A stretch of DNA of 44,919 nucleotides, taken from positions 1 through 44,919 of the forward strand of contig JACQFA010000054.1 in assembly GCA_016200255.1 (NCBI GenBank). The letters run 5' to 3'. The notes under the pieces were generated by a model. It was not told where the DNA came from. It saw nothing but the letters and a program-made list of their open reading frames with translations, and did not search any database. The position numbers were made by a program, and so were the translations under genes. Each line of letters opens with the position of its first letter. Position 1 is the stretch's first letter. Source of the DNA: Nitrospirota bacterium. Its GTDB lineage: Bacteria; Nitrospirota; Nitrospiria; JACQBZ01. Shown piece by piece: positions 8,489 to 17,185 of the stretch.

Positions 8489-9862
8489 TCAGTCCTGACC
8501 GCGTTCCTGGATGCCCAGGAGTTTGATCTTTCGGTGCAGGTGGGTGCGCTCGATCTTGAGATGGTCGGCCGTTCTGGAGATGTTCCAGTCGTTTTCTTTG
8601 AGCCGCTTCAGGATGAATTGTCGTTCGAACTCGGCGCGGGCCTCCCGCAGCGGCCGATGTCCCAAATCATCGGGCCGGTTGGTCGTTTCGACCGGGATCT
8701 GATCGGTGAGCGAATCGGCGACGTCATTTTCCGTAATCTGCGTATCGGGCGACATGATCACCAGCCGCTCCACCAGATTTCTTAATTCCCGGACGTTTCC
8801 GGGCCAGTCGTATCGCACCAGAATCCCGATCGCCTCGTCCGCCATCGTTTTGAGTTTCAAGCCCTGTTCGGCCGACAGCTCCTGCAGGAAGTGGCGGACG
8901 AGAAGAGGGATGTCCTCCTTCCGTTCGCGAAGCGGGAGCACATTCAGCGGGATGACGTTCAGGCGGTAGAAAAGATCCTCGCGAAAGGCGCCCTTTTTGA
9001 TTTCATCCTGAAGATTTTTGTTCGAGGCCGCGATCACGCGGACATCCACTTCGATCGTCCGGGTTCCTCCCACGCGGTTGAACCGCTGTTCCTGCAGGAC
9101 GCGGAGCACCTTGGCCTGGGTCGAGAGTCCCATATCACCGATCTCATCCAGAAACAGCGTCGCGCCGTTCGCGGTCTCGAAGCGACCCTGTTTCATTGCG
9201 GTCGCCCCGGTGAAGGCGCCTTTCTCGTGGCCGAACAGTTCGCTTTCGATCAGCGGTTCGGGAATGGCGGCGCAGTTGATCTCGACAAACGACTGGCCGG
9301 AGCGGCTGCTGTGAAAATGGACCGCGCGGGCGATCAGTTCCTTTCCGGTTCCGTTCTCGCCCGAGATCAGGACGCGGCTGTTTGAGGCGCCGGCCGTTTT
9401 GATCATTTCCCTCAGTCGGCGGATAGACGGGCTCTCTCCCACCATCACGAAGCGGCGCTCGATCGTTTGTTTGAGGTTTAGGTTTTCGGCTTCCAGCTGC
9501 TGCTGGTAGAGGGCGTGGTGGACCAGCCGGGTAACCTTGTCCAGGGAAAGGGGTTTTTCGATATAATCGTACGCTCCGAGTTTGGTGGCCCGCACCGCCG
9601 TTTCGATCGAGCCGTGGCCGGACATCATCACCACCGGGAGCTGCGGATGGTCCTTCTTGATCCGGGTCAGCGTCTCGATCCCGTCCAGTCCCTTCATCCA
9701 GATGTCCAGCAACACAAGCGACGGCGGTTCGTCCTTGATCAGTTTCAAGGCCTCGGTTCCGTTCGGGGCGGTCGTCACGTGATAGCCCTCATCCTTCAAG
9801 ACCCCCGTCAGGCTGGTCAGGATGCTGGTTTCATCATCGACGATCAAAATAGTCTTAGGCAT
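8489..9862 (-). CDS. NtrX-like sigma-54-dependent response regulator
   Basis: Transcription activator that remodels sigma-54 RNA polymerase when phosphorylated. Receiver domain: acidic pair Asp-9/Asp-10 and phospho-acceptor Asp-53 in LVLLDIWMKG. Central AAA+ domain: Walker A GENGTGKE, the sigma-54 contact loop GAFTGA and Walker B GATLFLDEIGDM. C-terminal Fis-type helix-turn-helix: LKENDWNISRTADHLKIERTHLHRKIK. The start is ATG 9862 (MPKTILIVDDE), which overlaps the kinase stop by 8 bases, indicating translational coupling. Frame upstream of it lies inside the kinase and is not family-like. With a kinase of NtrY architecture directly upstream, this is an NtrYX-type pair. Whether its targets concern nitrogen, as in alphaproteobacteria, or the envelope, as the neighbours suggest, cannot be read from sequence. 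Confidence 0.94.
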   Translation of the reverse strand: MPKTILIVDDETSILTSLTGVLKDEGYHVTTAPNGTEALKLIKDEPPSLVLLDIWMKGLDGIETLTRIKKDHPQLPVVMMSGHGSIETAVRATKLGAYDYIEKPLSLDKVTRLVHHALYQQQLEAENLNLKQTIERRFVMVGESPSIRRLREMIKTAGASNSRVLISGENGTGKELIARAVHFHSSRSGQSFVEINCAAIPEPLIESELFGHEKGAFTGATAMKQGRFETANGATLFLDEIGDMGLSTQAKVLRVLQEQRFNRVGGTRTIEVDVRVIAASNKNLQDEIKKGAFREDLFYRLNVIPLNVLPLRERKEDIPLLVRHFLQELSAEQGLKLKTMADEAIGILVRYDWPGNVRELRNLVERLVIMSPDTQITENDVADSLTDQIPVETTNRPDDLGHRPLREARAEFERQFILKRLKENDWNISRTADHLKIERTHLHRKIKLLGIQERGQD

Positions 9863-12125
9863 GAGATGGCTCGCCGGCGGGGAGTTCAATGACGACCGTG
9901 GTCCCCTTGGGCTCACGGGCCGCGATCTGAATCAGTCCGTTGTGGTCGTTGATGATCCGGTGTACGATGGCCAGCCCGAGGCCGCTGCCGGTTTTCTTCC
10001 GTGAAAAATGAGGCAGAAACAGCTTGTCCATATCGGCCGGATCAATCCCGGCGCCTTCATCCTCGATCTTCACCGCGGCTTTTCCGTGGAGCCGATCGAA
10101 CCGGGTCGTGATCCAGATCCGACCGCGGTTGGACAACGCCTCGACCGCGTTTTCAAACAGATTCACAAAAACGCGCTTGAACTGTTCCCGGTCGATATTC
10201 AACGGAGGCAGGGTGGAATCCAGGGAAACGATGAACTCGAGATCCCGGTGCGCGGAGCGGTATAAGAGGATCACCTCCTGTAGAATCGCGTGCAGGTCGT
10301 TGGCCGTCGGCATCGGGCCCGGCAGACTCGCGAAATTGGAAAACTCGTCCACCAGATGTTTCAGACCCGCCACCTCGTTGATGATGGTGGCGGTCGATTC
10401 GTCCACGATGGCCTTGAAATTGGGCGACTGCTCGAAATACTTTTTTCTCAGCCGCTGGGCCGAAAGCTGGATCGGCGTCAAAGGATTTTTAATCTCATGG
10501 GCAATTTGCTGGGCCACCTCCTGCCAGGCCGAGGCCTTCTGGGCCTTGATCAGTTCGGTGAGGTTCTCCGCAACGATCACCAGCCCGACGTTCGCGCCCT
10601 GATCGTCCTTCATGCGCGCCAAGCTGACGCCGAGCGTAAGCGTTTTTCCCGAGACCGAAAGATGCAATTCCCGCTCGATGCCGTCCATCTGCCGGTTTTC
10701 CAATTCGTCCAGCAGTTGGAGCAGCGGCGTCAGATTCAGGGCCTGGAAGGCATCCCGCGCTAGTTTCCCGGCGATCTCCCGGCTGTCGGTCCGAAAGATT
10801 TTTTCGGCCGAGTGGTTGATCGTGGTGATCCGTCCCTGCCGATCGAGCGAGATCACGCCGGTCGAGATGTTTTCCAGAACGGTCTCGATGTAGGCCCGGC
10901 GCTGGTCCATTTCGATGTTCGATTCGCGCAACGATTGATTGGCCTCTTCCAGCTGGGTCTTGCTGATCCGGAGGTCCGCCGTCATTTTGTTGAAGGATTG
11001 GACGACGAGTCCCAGTTCGTCCCGCGCGCGGACATTGATCTTGAAGTCCAGGTTCCCATGCGCGATCGCTTCCGTGCCCTCGGCCAGTTTTTGAAGGGGA
11101 ACGGTGATGCTCTTGGCAAGATAAAATCCGAACCAGGTGGCCGAGAACAGGATGACAAAGGTGATCACCACAAACGAGAGGATATAGCTTTCCTTGATCG
11201 GGTTCTTGAAGGCCTTGAGCTGTTTGTAGTCCTCGAACGATTTCGTGATCTCGTTCATCTTGGAGGCCAGTCCTTGCGGGATCAGAATGTCCACCGCCAG
11301 GACGCCGAGGACGGTGTCGGACCCCGGCGCCTCGGAAGATGCGCGGACGGGGACCATCGCCCGGATCAGGTTGCCGAGATCGGTGGTCGGTTTCTCCATC
11401 GCCTCCTGCCCGCCCGACGCTTTTTTGAACGCGTCGGATGAAGGCGGGAGAAAAGCTCTCTCCGAAATCGCGGGGTCGAGCACGCGGAGCGGTCGGCCGA
11501 CCGCCTGTCCGGCGGGCGGGCCCGGTTGGACGAAATAGAACTCCAGGCCCTGGAGCCGGTATTCCGAGCGTCGGGTCTTCATCCGATCCAGCAGCTCGGC
11601 CCGTTTTTCCTGGGACAGGAGCGATTCCGCTTCGATCTGGCGGCCGATGATCCGGGAGTAATAGCGGGCCGTTTCCTCCTGTTGCTGATAGTAGAGCTGC
11701 GCCGTCTGGAGCGCGCTGTCCAGCGGCCGTTCCACCTGGATCGAGAACCAGTTCTCGATGCTGCTGGTCAGAAGCCCGCTGGCAACGATCAAGAGCAGGA
11801 TGGTCGGGATCGAGGCGAAACCGACGAATGCCGCGATCAGCTTGCCCCGGAAACCGGCCCCGAGCGTCTTCCGGCGGCGTTCGAAATAATGCTTGATCAG
11901 GTTGCGGGACAACAACAGTCCCAGCAGGACCAGCAAGATCAGGTTCAGTTCGAGCAGCGTCAGAACCAGAATATTTCCCGGGAAGAAAGAGGGAGTCTCG
12001 ATTTCGCGGAAATAGAGGATGGTCAGGGTCACCGTCAGGCTCAGAAAGCCGAGCGTGATCCAGACCGGCCGCGCGTGGCTGCGCTTCCGCTGTTCGTCCA
12101 CTGACGTTTGGGTTTCGGGGTTCAC
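9855..12125 (-). CDS. NtrY-like membrane sensor histidine kinase
   Basis: 756 residues. The N-terminus has several transmembrane segments and a long extracytoplasmic region before another transmembrane helix (about residues 320-345). Next come HAMP (TVPLQKLAEGTEAIAHGNLD), a coiled linker, a PAS domain (VLENISTGVISLDRQG) and HisKA with phospho-acceptor His-543 in AHEIKNPLTPIQLSAQRL. The HATPase has N box NLFENAVEAL, G1 DEGAGI, F box LFLPHFSRK and G2 GSGLGLAI. This is the NtrY layout. GTG 12125 is preceded by AAGGA with a 7-base spacer. The extracytoplasmic domain contains a GPPAGQ stretch encoded by a palindrome resembling one at the end of lpd. It lies 35 bases after the DUF4390 gene and overlaps the regulator gene by 8 bases. 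Confidence 0.93.
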   Translation of the reverse strand: MNPETQTSVDEQRKRSHARPVWITLGFLSLTVTLTILYFREIETPSFFPGNILVLTLLELNLILLVLLGLLLSRNLIKHYFERRRKTLGAGFRGKLIAAFVGFASIPTILLLIVASGLLTSSIENWFSIQVERPLDSALQTAQLYYQQQEETARYYSRIIGRQIEAESLLSQEKRAELLDRMKTRRSEYRLQGLEFYFVQPGPPAGQAVGRPLRVLDPAISERAFLPPSSDAFKKASGGQEAMEKPTTDLGNLIRAMVPVRASSEAPGSDTVLGVLAVDILIPQGLASKMNEITKSFEDYKQLKAFKNPIKESYILSFVVITFVILFSATWFGFYLAKSITVPLQKLAEGTEAIAHGNLDFKINVRARDELGLVVQSFNKMTADLRISKTQLEEANQSLRESNIEMDQRRAYIETVLENISTGVISLDRQGRITTINHSAEKIFRTDSREIAGKLARDAFQALNLTPLLQLLDELENRQMDGIERELHLSVSGKTLTLGVSLARMKDDQGANVGLVIVAENLTELIKAQKASAWQEVAQQIAHEIKNPLTPIQLSAQRLRKKYFEQSPNFKAIVDESTATIINEVAGLKHLVDEFSNFASLPGPMPTANDLHAILQEVILLYRSAHRDLEFIVSLDSTLPPLNIDREQFKRVFVNLFENAVEALSNRGRIWITTRFDRLHGKAAVKIEDEGAGIDPADMDKLFLPHFSRKKTGSGLGLAIVHRIINDHNGLIQIAAREPKGTTVVIELPAGEPSHA
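11503..11522. repeat. Short GC-rich palindrome inside the kinase gene
   Basis: A 20-base hairpin-forming stretch, stem GCCTG/CGGGC with one G-T wobble and a 5-base loop. On the coding strand it nearly equals the lpd 3'-end copy (40236-40254), differing by two C/T changes and a one-base indel. It encodes GPPAGQ in the extracytoplasmic domain of the kinase. Confidence 0.4.
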
Positions 12126-12160
12126 ATCTGTTTCCTTAATAAGTGATAAATCCGGGGCCG

Positions 12161-12787
12161 TTACGGCGATTCTTCCAGCGCGTAAAAGGGCGCCGAGTCC
12201 GCCCAGGGAGTGTCCAGTTCCAACGCGGGGATGAAGAATAAGATGTATTCCAGATAGAAAGGGACGTTGGTCGCGCGCATCTCGGCCTTGACGCTGATGT
12301 AATAGGTGTATCGGGCCCTCATGCGTTTTAACGAGGATATTTTAACATGATCGATCCGGGAGATCAAATCGGCCATTTCCTCGAAGGATTCGACCGTCTT
12401 CTGACTCGTCTGACCGTCCGTCCGGGTCGTGATCGAGTACTCCTTCTTCAAGACATCGTATTTGATGGTTTGCTTGATCGTCTTGGAGACGATCTCTTCA
12501 TCGAACCATCCCGGCTGGCGCCTTTTCAGCAGAAGGGTATAATACAGATCCTTGGGGATTCCGTTATTCAGGTCGTCCCTGATGTTTTGATTGTACCAAC
12601 GGATCAATTCGGCCGTGACGGCCACATCGTTGTTATTGAGGACGGATGCGGTCAGCCGGGCGATTTTTTCCTCACCGGCATGGGCGACCGGCGCACGGCC
12701 CAAACAAACGACCAAGGCCGCAAGCGACAAGAGAAGGATGCGTTTGTCAAATCGCAAACGAAATATTTTCAATGCGGGCCGGCTCAT
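12161..12787 (-). CDS. DUF4390 domain-containing protein
   Basis: A 208-residue exported protein of unknown function. The N-terminus has a basic stretch, a hydrophobic core LLLSLAALVVCLG and an AHA-G type cleavage site near residue 36. The mature part carries DUF4390 hallmarks such as TASVLNNNDVAVTAEL, a beta-rich middle (EIVSKTIKQTIKYDVLKKEY) and FYLEYILFFIPALELDTPWADS near the end. In betaproteobacteria the same family is encoded just upstream of an NtrY/NtrX pair, as here, so a role in the signal input of the kinase is plausible but unproven. ATG 12787 overlaps the stop of the zinc-protease gene in an ATGA, showing translational coupling. A longer open frame to 13129 lies inside that gene and is rejected. 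Confidence 0.85.
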   Translation of the reverse strand: MSRPALKIFRLRFDKRILLLSLAALVVCLGRAPVAHAGEEKIARLTASVLNNNDVAVTAELIRWYNQNIRDDLNNGIPKDLYYTLLLKRRQPGWFDEEIVSKTIKQTIKYDVLKKEYSITTRTDGQTSQKTVESFEEMADLISRIDHVKISSLKRMRARYTYYISVKAEMRATNVPFYLEYILFFIPALELDTPWADSAPFYALEESP

Positions 12788-14241
12788 CGGCCGGCCTCTT
12801 TCACGGTCTCCTGCCAGTTGGACTGAAACGTTTCGTAGGGGATCATGAACGCATCCGAAAAGGCCGCGGCGAATTCCTTCGGGCTGCCGAGGTCTTCCAA
12901 AAGCTGCCGGACGCGGTAGAGTCCGTATCGATCCGCCAGTGCCTTGACGGCCGCAAAACTTTCGGCGTAGGCAAGCGAGGCCTGGGTATCGGACAGTCCC
13001 ATGAAACTTCCATGCAGACTGGAGAGCGGAACGAGCGGTGTTCCGGATCGCAGCCGCCGGTAGAGGTCCTGCTCGCGCGAGGAACGGCCGCCGCTTTCGA
13101 AATAGACCGCAACGCCTTCGTTCAACCACGTCGGTACATTCAGGCCGCGGCTCAAGCCATGGACGACGGCATGGGCATATTCGTGGAACAGGACTTTTTT
13201 CAACAGCTCCGGATTCTGTTCCGCCCCGCCGACCGGAACACGGATTTTCCCGTCATACACGCCTTTCGTCCAGGCCGCGCTCCGCGTCACATCCTGGAAT
13301 TGCTGGTCGGTATAGAGAATCACCGTTGTGGGTTCCGGGGGATAATACGACATCGCCTGTCCAATTTCTCGGTAGGCTTCTTCCAGATCGTGAAGAACGC
13401 GCTGCGCCTCCTCCTGCTCCTCCCTTCCTTCGAATTTGACCGTGAAGGCGCGTGAGGCCTGTTGTTGGAAACCGCTCTGAATTTTTTCCTCGCGCCGGGT
13501 TTTGGCCAGGTGTTGACGAAGGGCCTGATCGGACGGATCCAGCTCGAGCGCTTTCTCATAGTAACCGGCGGCCATCTCGATCTCGTCCCGTTGATAGTAA
13601 ATATCTCCGATGATCTTGTAGGCGTCCGGTTTCTTTGGGTCCAGATCGATCGCGCGTTTCAGCGGTTCGATCGCCCGGCCGGTCTCATTCAGACGATAAT
13701 AGGCCAGACCCTGGCCGACAAGAAAGCTCGACTCGTCCGGTTTGAGCTGGACCGCAGACTGGAAATTCAGAAGGGCGTCCTGATACTGCCGTCCGTCCAG
13801 TTGCTTCCAGGCCAGACTCCCTTTCGCGGTTGCGAGGTTGTTACGGATGGCGTCGTTCCGGCCGTCCCGCTCGTATGCTTTTTGGAAAAGACCGACCGCC
13901 TCGGAATAGTCCCCGCGGCTGTAATGAGCCAGCGCTTCGTTATTCAGCTGGACGACCAGCAGATCGCGATCCGTAATCGAGGCCGGGGGCGGTGTTTCCG
14001 ATATCGTCGACAAGCGAAGCGGCGGTTCGGTCCCCGATGACGGACGCCCGGCGGTTTCCTCTCCCGTAACGGACGGGGTCGTGGCGGGCCCGGAGGATTC
14101 GGTCCGGGGTTCAGTTTCCGGCCCCGCCGCCGGCGGTTGGAAGAACAGCTCGCGGGCGATCAGGACCAGAAGAACAACCGTCGCCAGTCCGAGGGTTCCG
14201 ATCAGGATCAGTCCGATCTTTTTTAAAGACGATTCGGTCAT
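12784..14241 (-). CDS. TPR protein with gluzincin (peptidase MA-like) metalloprotease domain
   Basis: 485 residues. One N-terminal transmembrane helix (about 9-31) anchors it with the bulk outside the cytoplasm. A Pro/Thr-rich linker is followed by four or five TPR units (for example AHYSRGDYSEAVGLFQKAYERD and PDAYKIIGDIYYQRDEIEMAAGYYEKALELDP), a charged helix, then a peptidase MA-like domain. The zinc site is HEYAH (His-353, Glu-354, His-357) with third ligand Glu-375 in WLNEGVAVYFE, a gluzincin arrangement. Substrates are unknown; the TPRs suggest a bound partner. Start ATG 14241 lies one base past the tamA-like stop, and its own stop overlaps the DUF4390 start. An envelope quality-control role is inferred from position between the Omp85 gene and a sensor kinase. 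Confidence 0.88.
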   Translation of the reverse strand: MTESSLKKIGLILIGTLGLATVVLLVLIARELFFQPPAAGPETEPRTESSGPATTPSVTGEETAGRPSSGTEPPLRLSTISETPPPASITDRDLLVVQLNNEALAHYSRGDYSEAVGLFQKAYERDGRNDAIRNNLATAKGSLAWKQLDGRQYQDALLNFQSAVQLKPDESSFLVGQGLAYYRLNETGRAIEPLKRAIDLDPKKPDAYKIIGDIYYQRDEIEMAAGYYEKALELDPSDQALRQHLAKTRREEKIQSGFQQQASRAFTVKFEGREEQEEAQRVLHDLEEAYREIGQAMSYYPPEPTTVILYTDQQFQDVTRSAAWTKGVYDGKIRVPVGGAEQNPELLKKVLFHEYAHAVVHGLSRGLNVPTWLNEGVAVYFESGGRSSREQDLYRRLRSGTPLVPLSSLHGSFMGLSDTQASLAYAESFAAVKALADRYGLYRVRQLLEDLGSPKEFAAAFSDAFMIPYETFQSNWQETVKEAGR

Positions 14242-14242
14242 C

Positions 14243-17176
14243 TTAAAACGCAAACCCCAGGGTAAAATGCAGTTCGCCCCTGCTTTCCTCCACCGGGGTG
14301 GCACACCCCGAAGGACTCTTTTCGATGGTAAAGGGGTCGCCGGTAACAGCAGGGGGAACAATGCAGAGATCTTTTTCCCGGTTCAGTTTGAAACCGTAGT
14401 CCAACCGGATCGGTGCGCCGAAGAGGTTCCACCAGATTCCCGCGCCGATGGTGGACTTGAGCAGATTGACGTCCGTGTTTTTATAATTTCTGAAGACATT
14501 CCCCCGGTCGTTGAAAAAAACCAGGCCCAGTCCTCCGGGCAGGAATAGTCGTAGTTCACCGTTGAAGAGCAGCATGGCATTGCCGCCGATAAACTCGACG
14601 CCGCTGCCGTCCGATTTTGCAACCATCGTGTCGTTGACGATGCCGAGCTCGTCTTGTTGGTAGCCCCGGACGGTGCTTCGGCCGCCCAGGAAAAACCGTT
14701 CACTGGGCGGTACGAGATCCTTCGATCCGAACACGGAAACGGTTTTAGTCTGTCCAAACCGCTCAGCGTCGCCTGCGCGCGCCGAGACGGCCAGCACCAG
14801 CCATCGGGTGATCGAATAAAACCAGCTGCTCTGGGCCGTGGCCTTGAGGAGCTGGACCTGAGATCCCAAGCTGAGGGCCGCATCACGGAAGGTGAGCCCG
14901 TTGATGAAACCGGAGGTCGGGTTGAAGGGATCATTGCGTGTGTCCCAGACGATGCCGGGGTTAAGGCTTGCGATATTGGCCCGTTTGTCCTCCGGCAACA
15001 ATCCCGCCACGTCCACCACGTTATTGAATCGGTTGTTTTCGAATTGGTATTGCAGGCTGGTCTTGATCGTCGGCGTCAGGTTCTTTTCCAGCCCGGCGGT
15101 ACCTCCGACGGTGGTCAGAGAATAGGTGGAGCGCACCTGGGTTTGATCGAATGCGACCAGTCGGCCGTCAATCGGATAACCCAGGACCCATGGCTCGCGG
15201 TAGGTAGTGGAATATTTGCGTTCGATCTGGCTGCCCTCGGCCCGGAGCGTCAGAGACCGGCCGGTGCCCCACAGGTTCCGGTGAGTCCCTTCAACAAAGC
15301 CGCGCAGACGTTCCACATCAGCATATCCGACTCCGAGGTCCAATGTTTTCGTGGGGCGTTCCTGAACCGTGAGACGCATATCCTTGACCGGTTCCATGGA
15401 TTCGTGGCTGATCGGGTTGATTGGTTCGAGCCGGACATTGCCGAGGTAGCCGAGTTGCTGGATTTTTCGGCGGCTGAGCTGGATGCGGGTTTCGTCGTAA
15501 GGATCGCCCGGCTTGACGAGAAGCTCCCGGCGGATCACGTTTTCATGGGTGAACGTGTTTCCGTTCAAAAGGATTCGTCCGATCCGGGCCAGTTCGTCTT
15601 CCGATATCCGGTAGCGGATCGTCACCCGGCTGTGATCGTCCGAGAATTCCAGTTGAGGATCGACCCGGGCATAAATATAGCCGAGCTGGTGATAGAGAAC
15701 CAGAATCTCCTCCTGGTCTTTTCGAAGAGGAATTTCATCAAAGGCTTGACCGGGACGGAGACGAATCGCCTGCTGCAGCAAAATCGACGTAAGGGCCTGG
15801 TGGCCTTCGAATTGGACATCCGCAACCTGTGTGCGGGGACCCTCGGCCACGGCGAAAATCAGATAGGTCAGCGTCTTCGCCTCGTTGTATTCAATCCGGG
15901 GTTCGATCCGGATCTGCTGAAAACCCTGTTCATGATAACGGGCCCGGATGGCTTTGGCATCGTCCTCCAGCTGATCGGGATTGATCATTCCGCAGAACAG
16001 GGTGTTGCCGGGCCGTGTCTGGATCATCTCCTGCAGCCGATCCGGGGAAAAAAAGGTGTTTCCGTAGAACAGGACGGTTCGCAGGCAGGCGAAGTTTCTC
16101 GGATGGATCGTAAAGACGGCCTGGATCGTGTCTTCGTTTGGAACTTCTTCTCGGGTATAGTCCGTCTTGGCGAAAGGGTAACCCTGGGAATGGTAGAAGT
16201 CGGTGATCCGGTCTGTGCTGGCGCGGAAAATGGCCTCGTCGTAACTGCGCTCCTCTTCGAAAAGCAACAGGGGCGCCAACTCGCTTTCTGTAAACGGGCC
16301 GTTTCCATCGAACCGGACCTTCAGCCGAGGTCCGGCCTCAACGGGAATCGTAATCACAACTTCGTCTGTGGATTCTTGATACTGAGTTTCAGGAGGGCCG
16401 ATAACCGCTTTTAAATAGCCTCTGTTGTGATAGAAATTTTCCAGCCGGGTCAAATCTTCCTCCAGAGTATCGGCCCGGTAGAATTCGGGGCGGTTTGATC
16501 GGATCTGCGACCAGAGGCGGAGATTGGAATAGACCGTGTCTCCCGTGAATTTCGTTTCCCGAATGGTTGCCCGGCTCCCCTCGTTGACCTTGACCTTGAC
16601 CTTGACCTGGTTTGTTCCCGGGATCTGGGACACGTCCGTGTCCAGTTTAGCCCTCAGGTAACCCTGCCGGTGGAGGAAATTAACGAGACGGGCAATCGAA
16701 TTTTTCCACCGTTCCTCAGTGAATTCCTCCCCGATGGTAAGTCCCAGGGCCTCTCGAAGGTTCCAGAAAACAAAACTGCCGAAGAATTCATGCTCGATCC
16801 GGAGATCGGACAGAATGGCTTTTTCGGCAAACTGATAGACGACCGCGACGCCTCCCTCGATCGGGGATACATCCACCACGACATCGGTGAAAAGGCCGGT
16901 GGCGTAGAGCGAGTCGAGACTCTGCCGGACCGCCTTGCCGGAATACGGAATGCCGGTCCGGATGCCGGTCAGGCGGCTGATGACCTCAAGCGTGACGCCC
17001 ACTCTGGAATTGACCTCCAGTGAAATGATCGGTTCTCCCTCGAACGATTGGGCGACGGCGACGGCCGGCCGCCCGGCCGAAAGCAAGGTCCAGGAAACCA
17101 GAACCCAAAAGCACAACACTAAAAAAAAGGGGCCGGGTCGTCGTCCTCTGATCGTCTGTGCCGTCCGCGCCCGCAA
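14243..17176 (-). CDS. Omp85-family outer-membrane protein with seven POTRA domains, TamA-like
   Basis: 977 residues: signal peptide (Arg-rich start, hydrophobic core about 17-33), seven successive POTRA-like repeats by my reading (about residues 43-118, 119-198, 199-280, 281-359, 360-445, 446-527 and 528-606), then a 16-strand-type barrel ending in the aromatic Phe (HFTLGFAF). The barrel carries the Omp85 lid-loop motif VRGYQQDELG. BamA usually has five POTRA domains and TamA three, so this is an enlarged form. It is 9 bases downstream of tamB, so TamA function (insertion of outer-membrane proteins or lipid traffic with TamB) is the best guess. It could be this organism's BamA only if no other copy exists. 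Start TTG 17176 has AGAGGA just upstream. Confidence 0.9.
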   Translation of the reverse strand: MRARTAQTIRGRRPGPFFLVLCFWVLVSWTLLSAGRPAVAVAQSFEGEPIISLEVNSRVGVTLEVISRLTGIRTGIPYSGKAVRQSLDSLYATGLFTDVVVDVSPIEGGVAVVYQFAEKAILSDLRIEHEFFGSFVFWNLREALGLTIGEEFTEERWKNSIARLVNFLHRQGYLRAKLDTDVSQIPGTNQVKVKVKVNEGSRATIRETKFTGDTVYSNLRLWSQIRSNRPEFYRADTLEEDLTRLENFYHNRGYLKAVIGPPETQYQESTDEVVITIPVEAGPRLKVRFDGNGPFTESELAPLLLFEEERSYDEAIFRASTDRITDFYHSQGYPFAKTDYTREEVPNEDTIQAVFTIHPRNFACLRTVLFYGNTFFSPDRLQEMIQTRPGNTLFCGMINPDQLEDDAKAIRARYHEQGFQQIRIEPRIEYNEAKTLTYLIFAVAEGPRTQVADVQFEGHQALTSILLQQAIRLRPGQAFDEIPLRKDQEEILVLYHQLGYIYARVDPQLEFSDDHSRVTIRYRISEDELARIGRILLNGNTFTHENVIRRELLVKPGDPYDETRIQLSRRKIQQLGYLGNVRLEPINPISHESMEPVKDMRLTVQERPTKTLDLGVGYADVERLRGFVEGTHRNLWGTGRSLTLRAEGSQIERKYSTTYREPWVLGYPIDGRLVAFDQTQVRSTYSLTTVGGTAGLEKNLTPTIKTSLQYQFENNRFNNVVDVAGLLPEDKRANIASLNPGIVWDTRNDPFNPTSGFINGLTFRDAALSLGSQVQLLKATAQSSWFYSITRWLVLAVSARAGDAERFGQTKTVSVFGSKDLVPPSERFFLGGRSTVRGYQQDELGIVNDTMVAKSDGSGVEFIGGNAMLLFNGELRLFLPGGLGLVFFNDRGNVFRNYKNTDVNLLKSTIGAGIWWNLFGAPIRLDYGFKLNREKDLCIVPPAVTGDPFTIEKSPSGCATPVEESRGELHFTLGFAF

Positions 17177-17185
17177 TCGTCCTCT

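Noticed and set aside
14654..16414. Long plus-strand open frame (586 codons) antisense to the Omp85 gene
   Set aside because: No recognisable domain; high GC and codon bias of the opposite strand keep this frame open by chance, while the minus-strand protein has clear POTRA and barrel structure. The same applies to 18017-19435 and 35083-36429.
17100..17176. A-rich run in the signal region of the Omp85 gene as a separate promoter
   Set aside because: It encodes the hydrophobic and Lys/Phe-rich part of the signal peptide; no paired -35/-10 elements with proper spacing were found.
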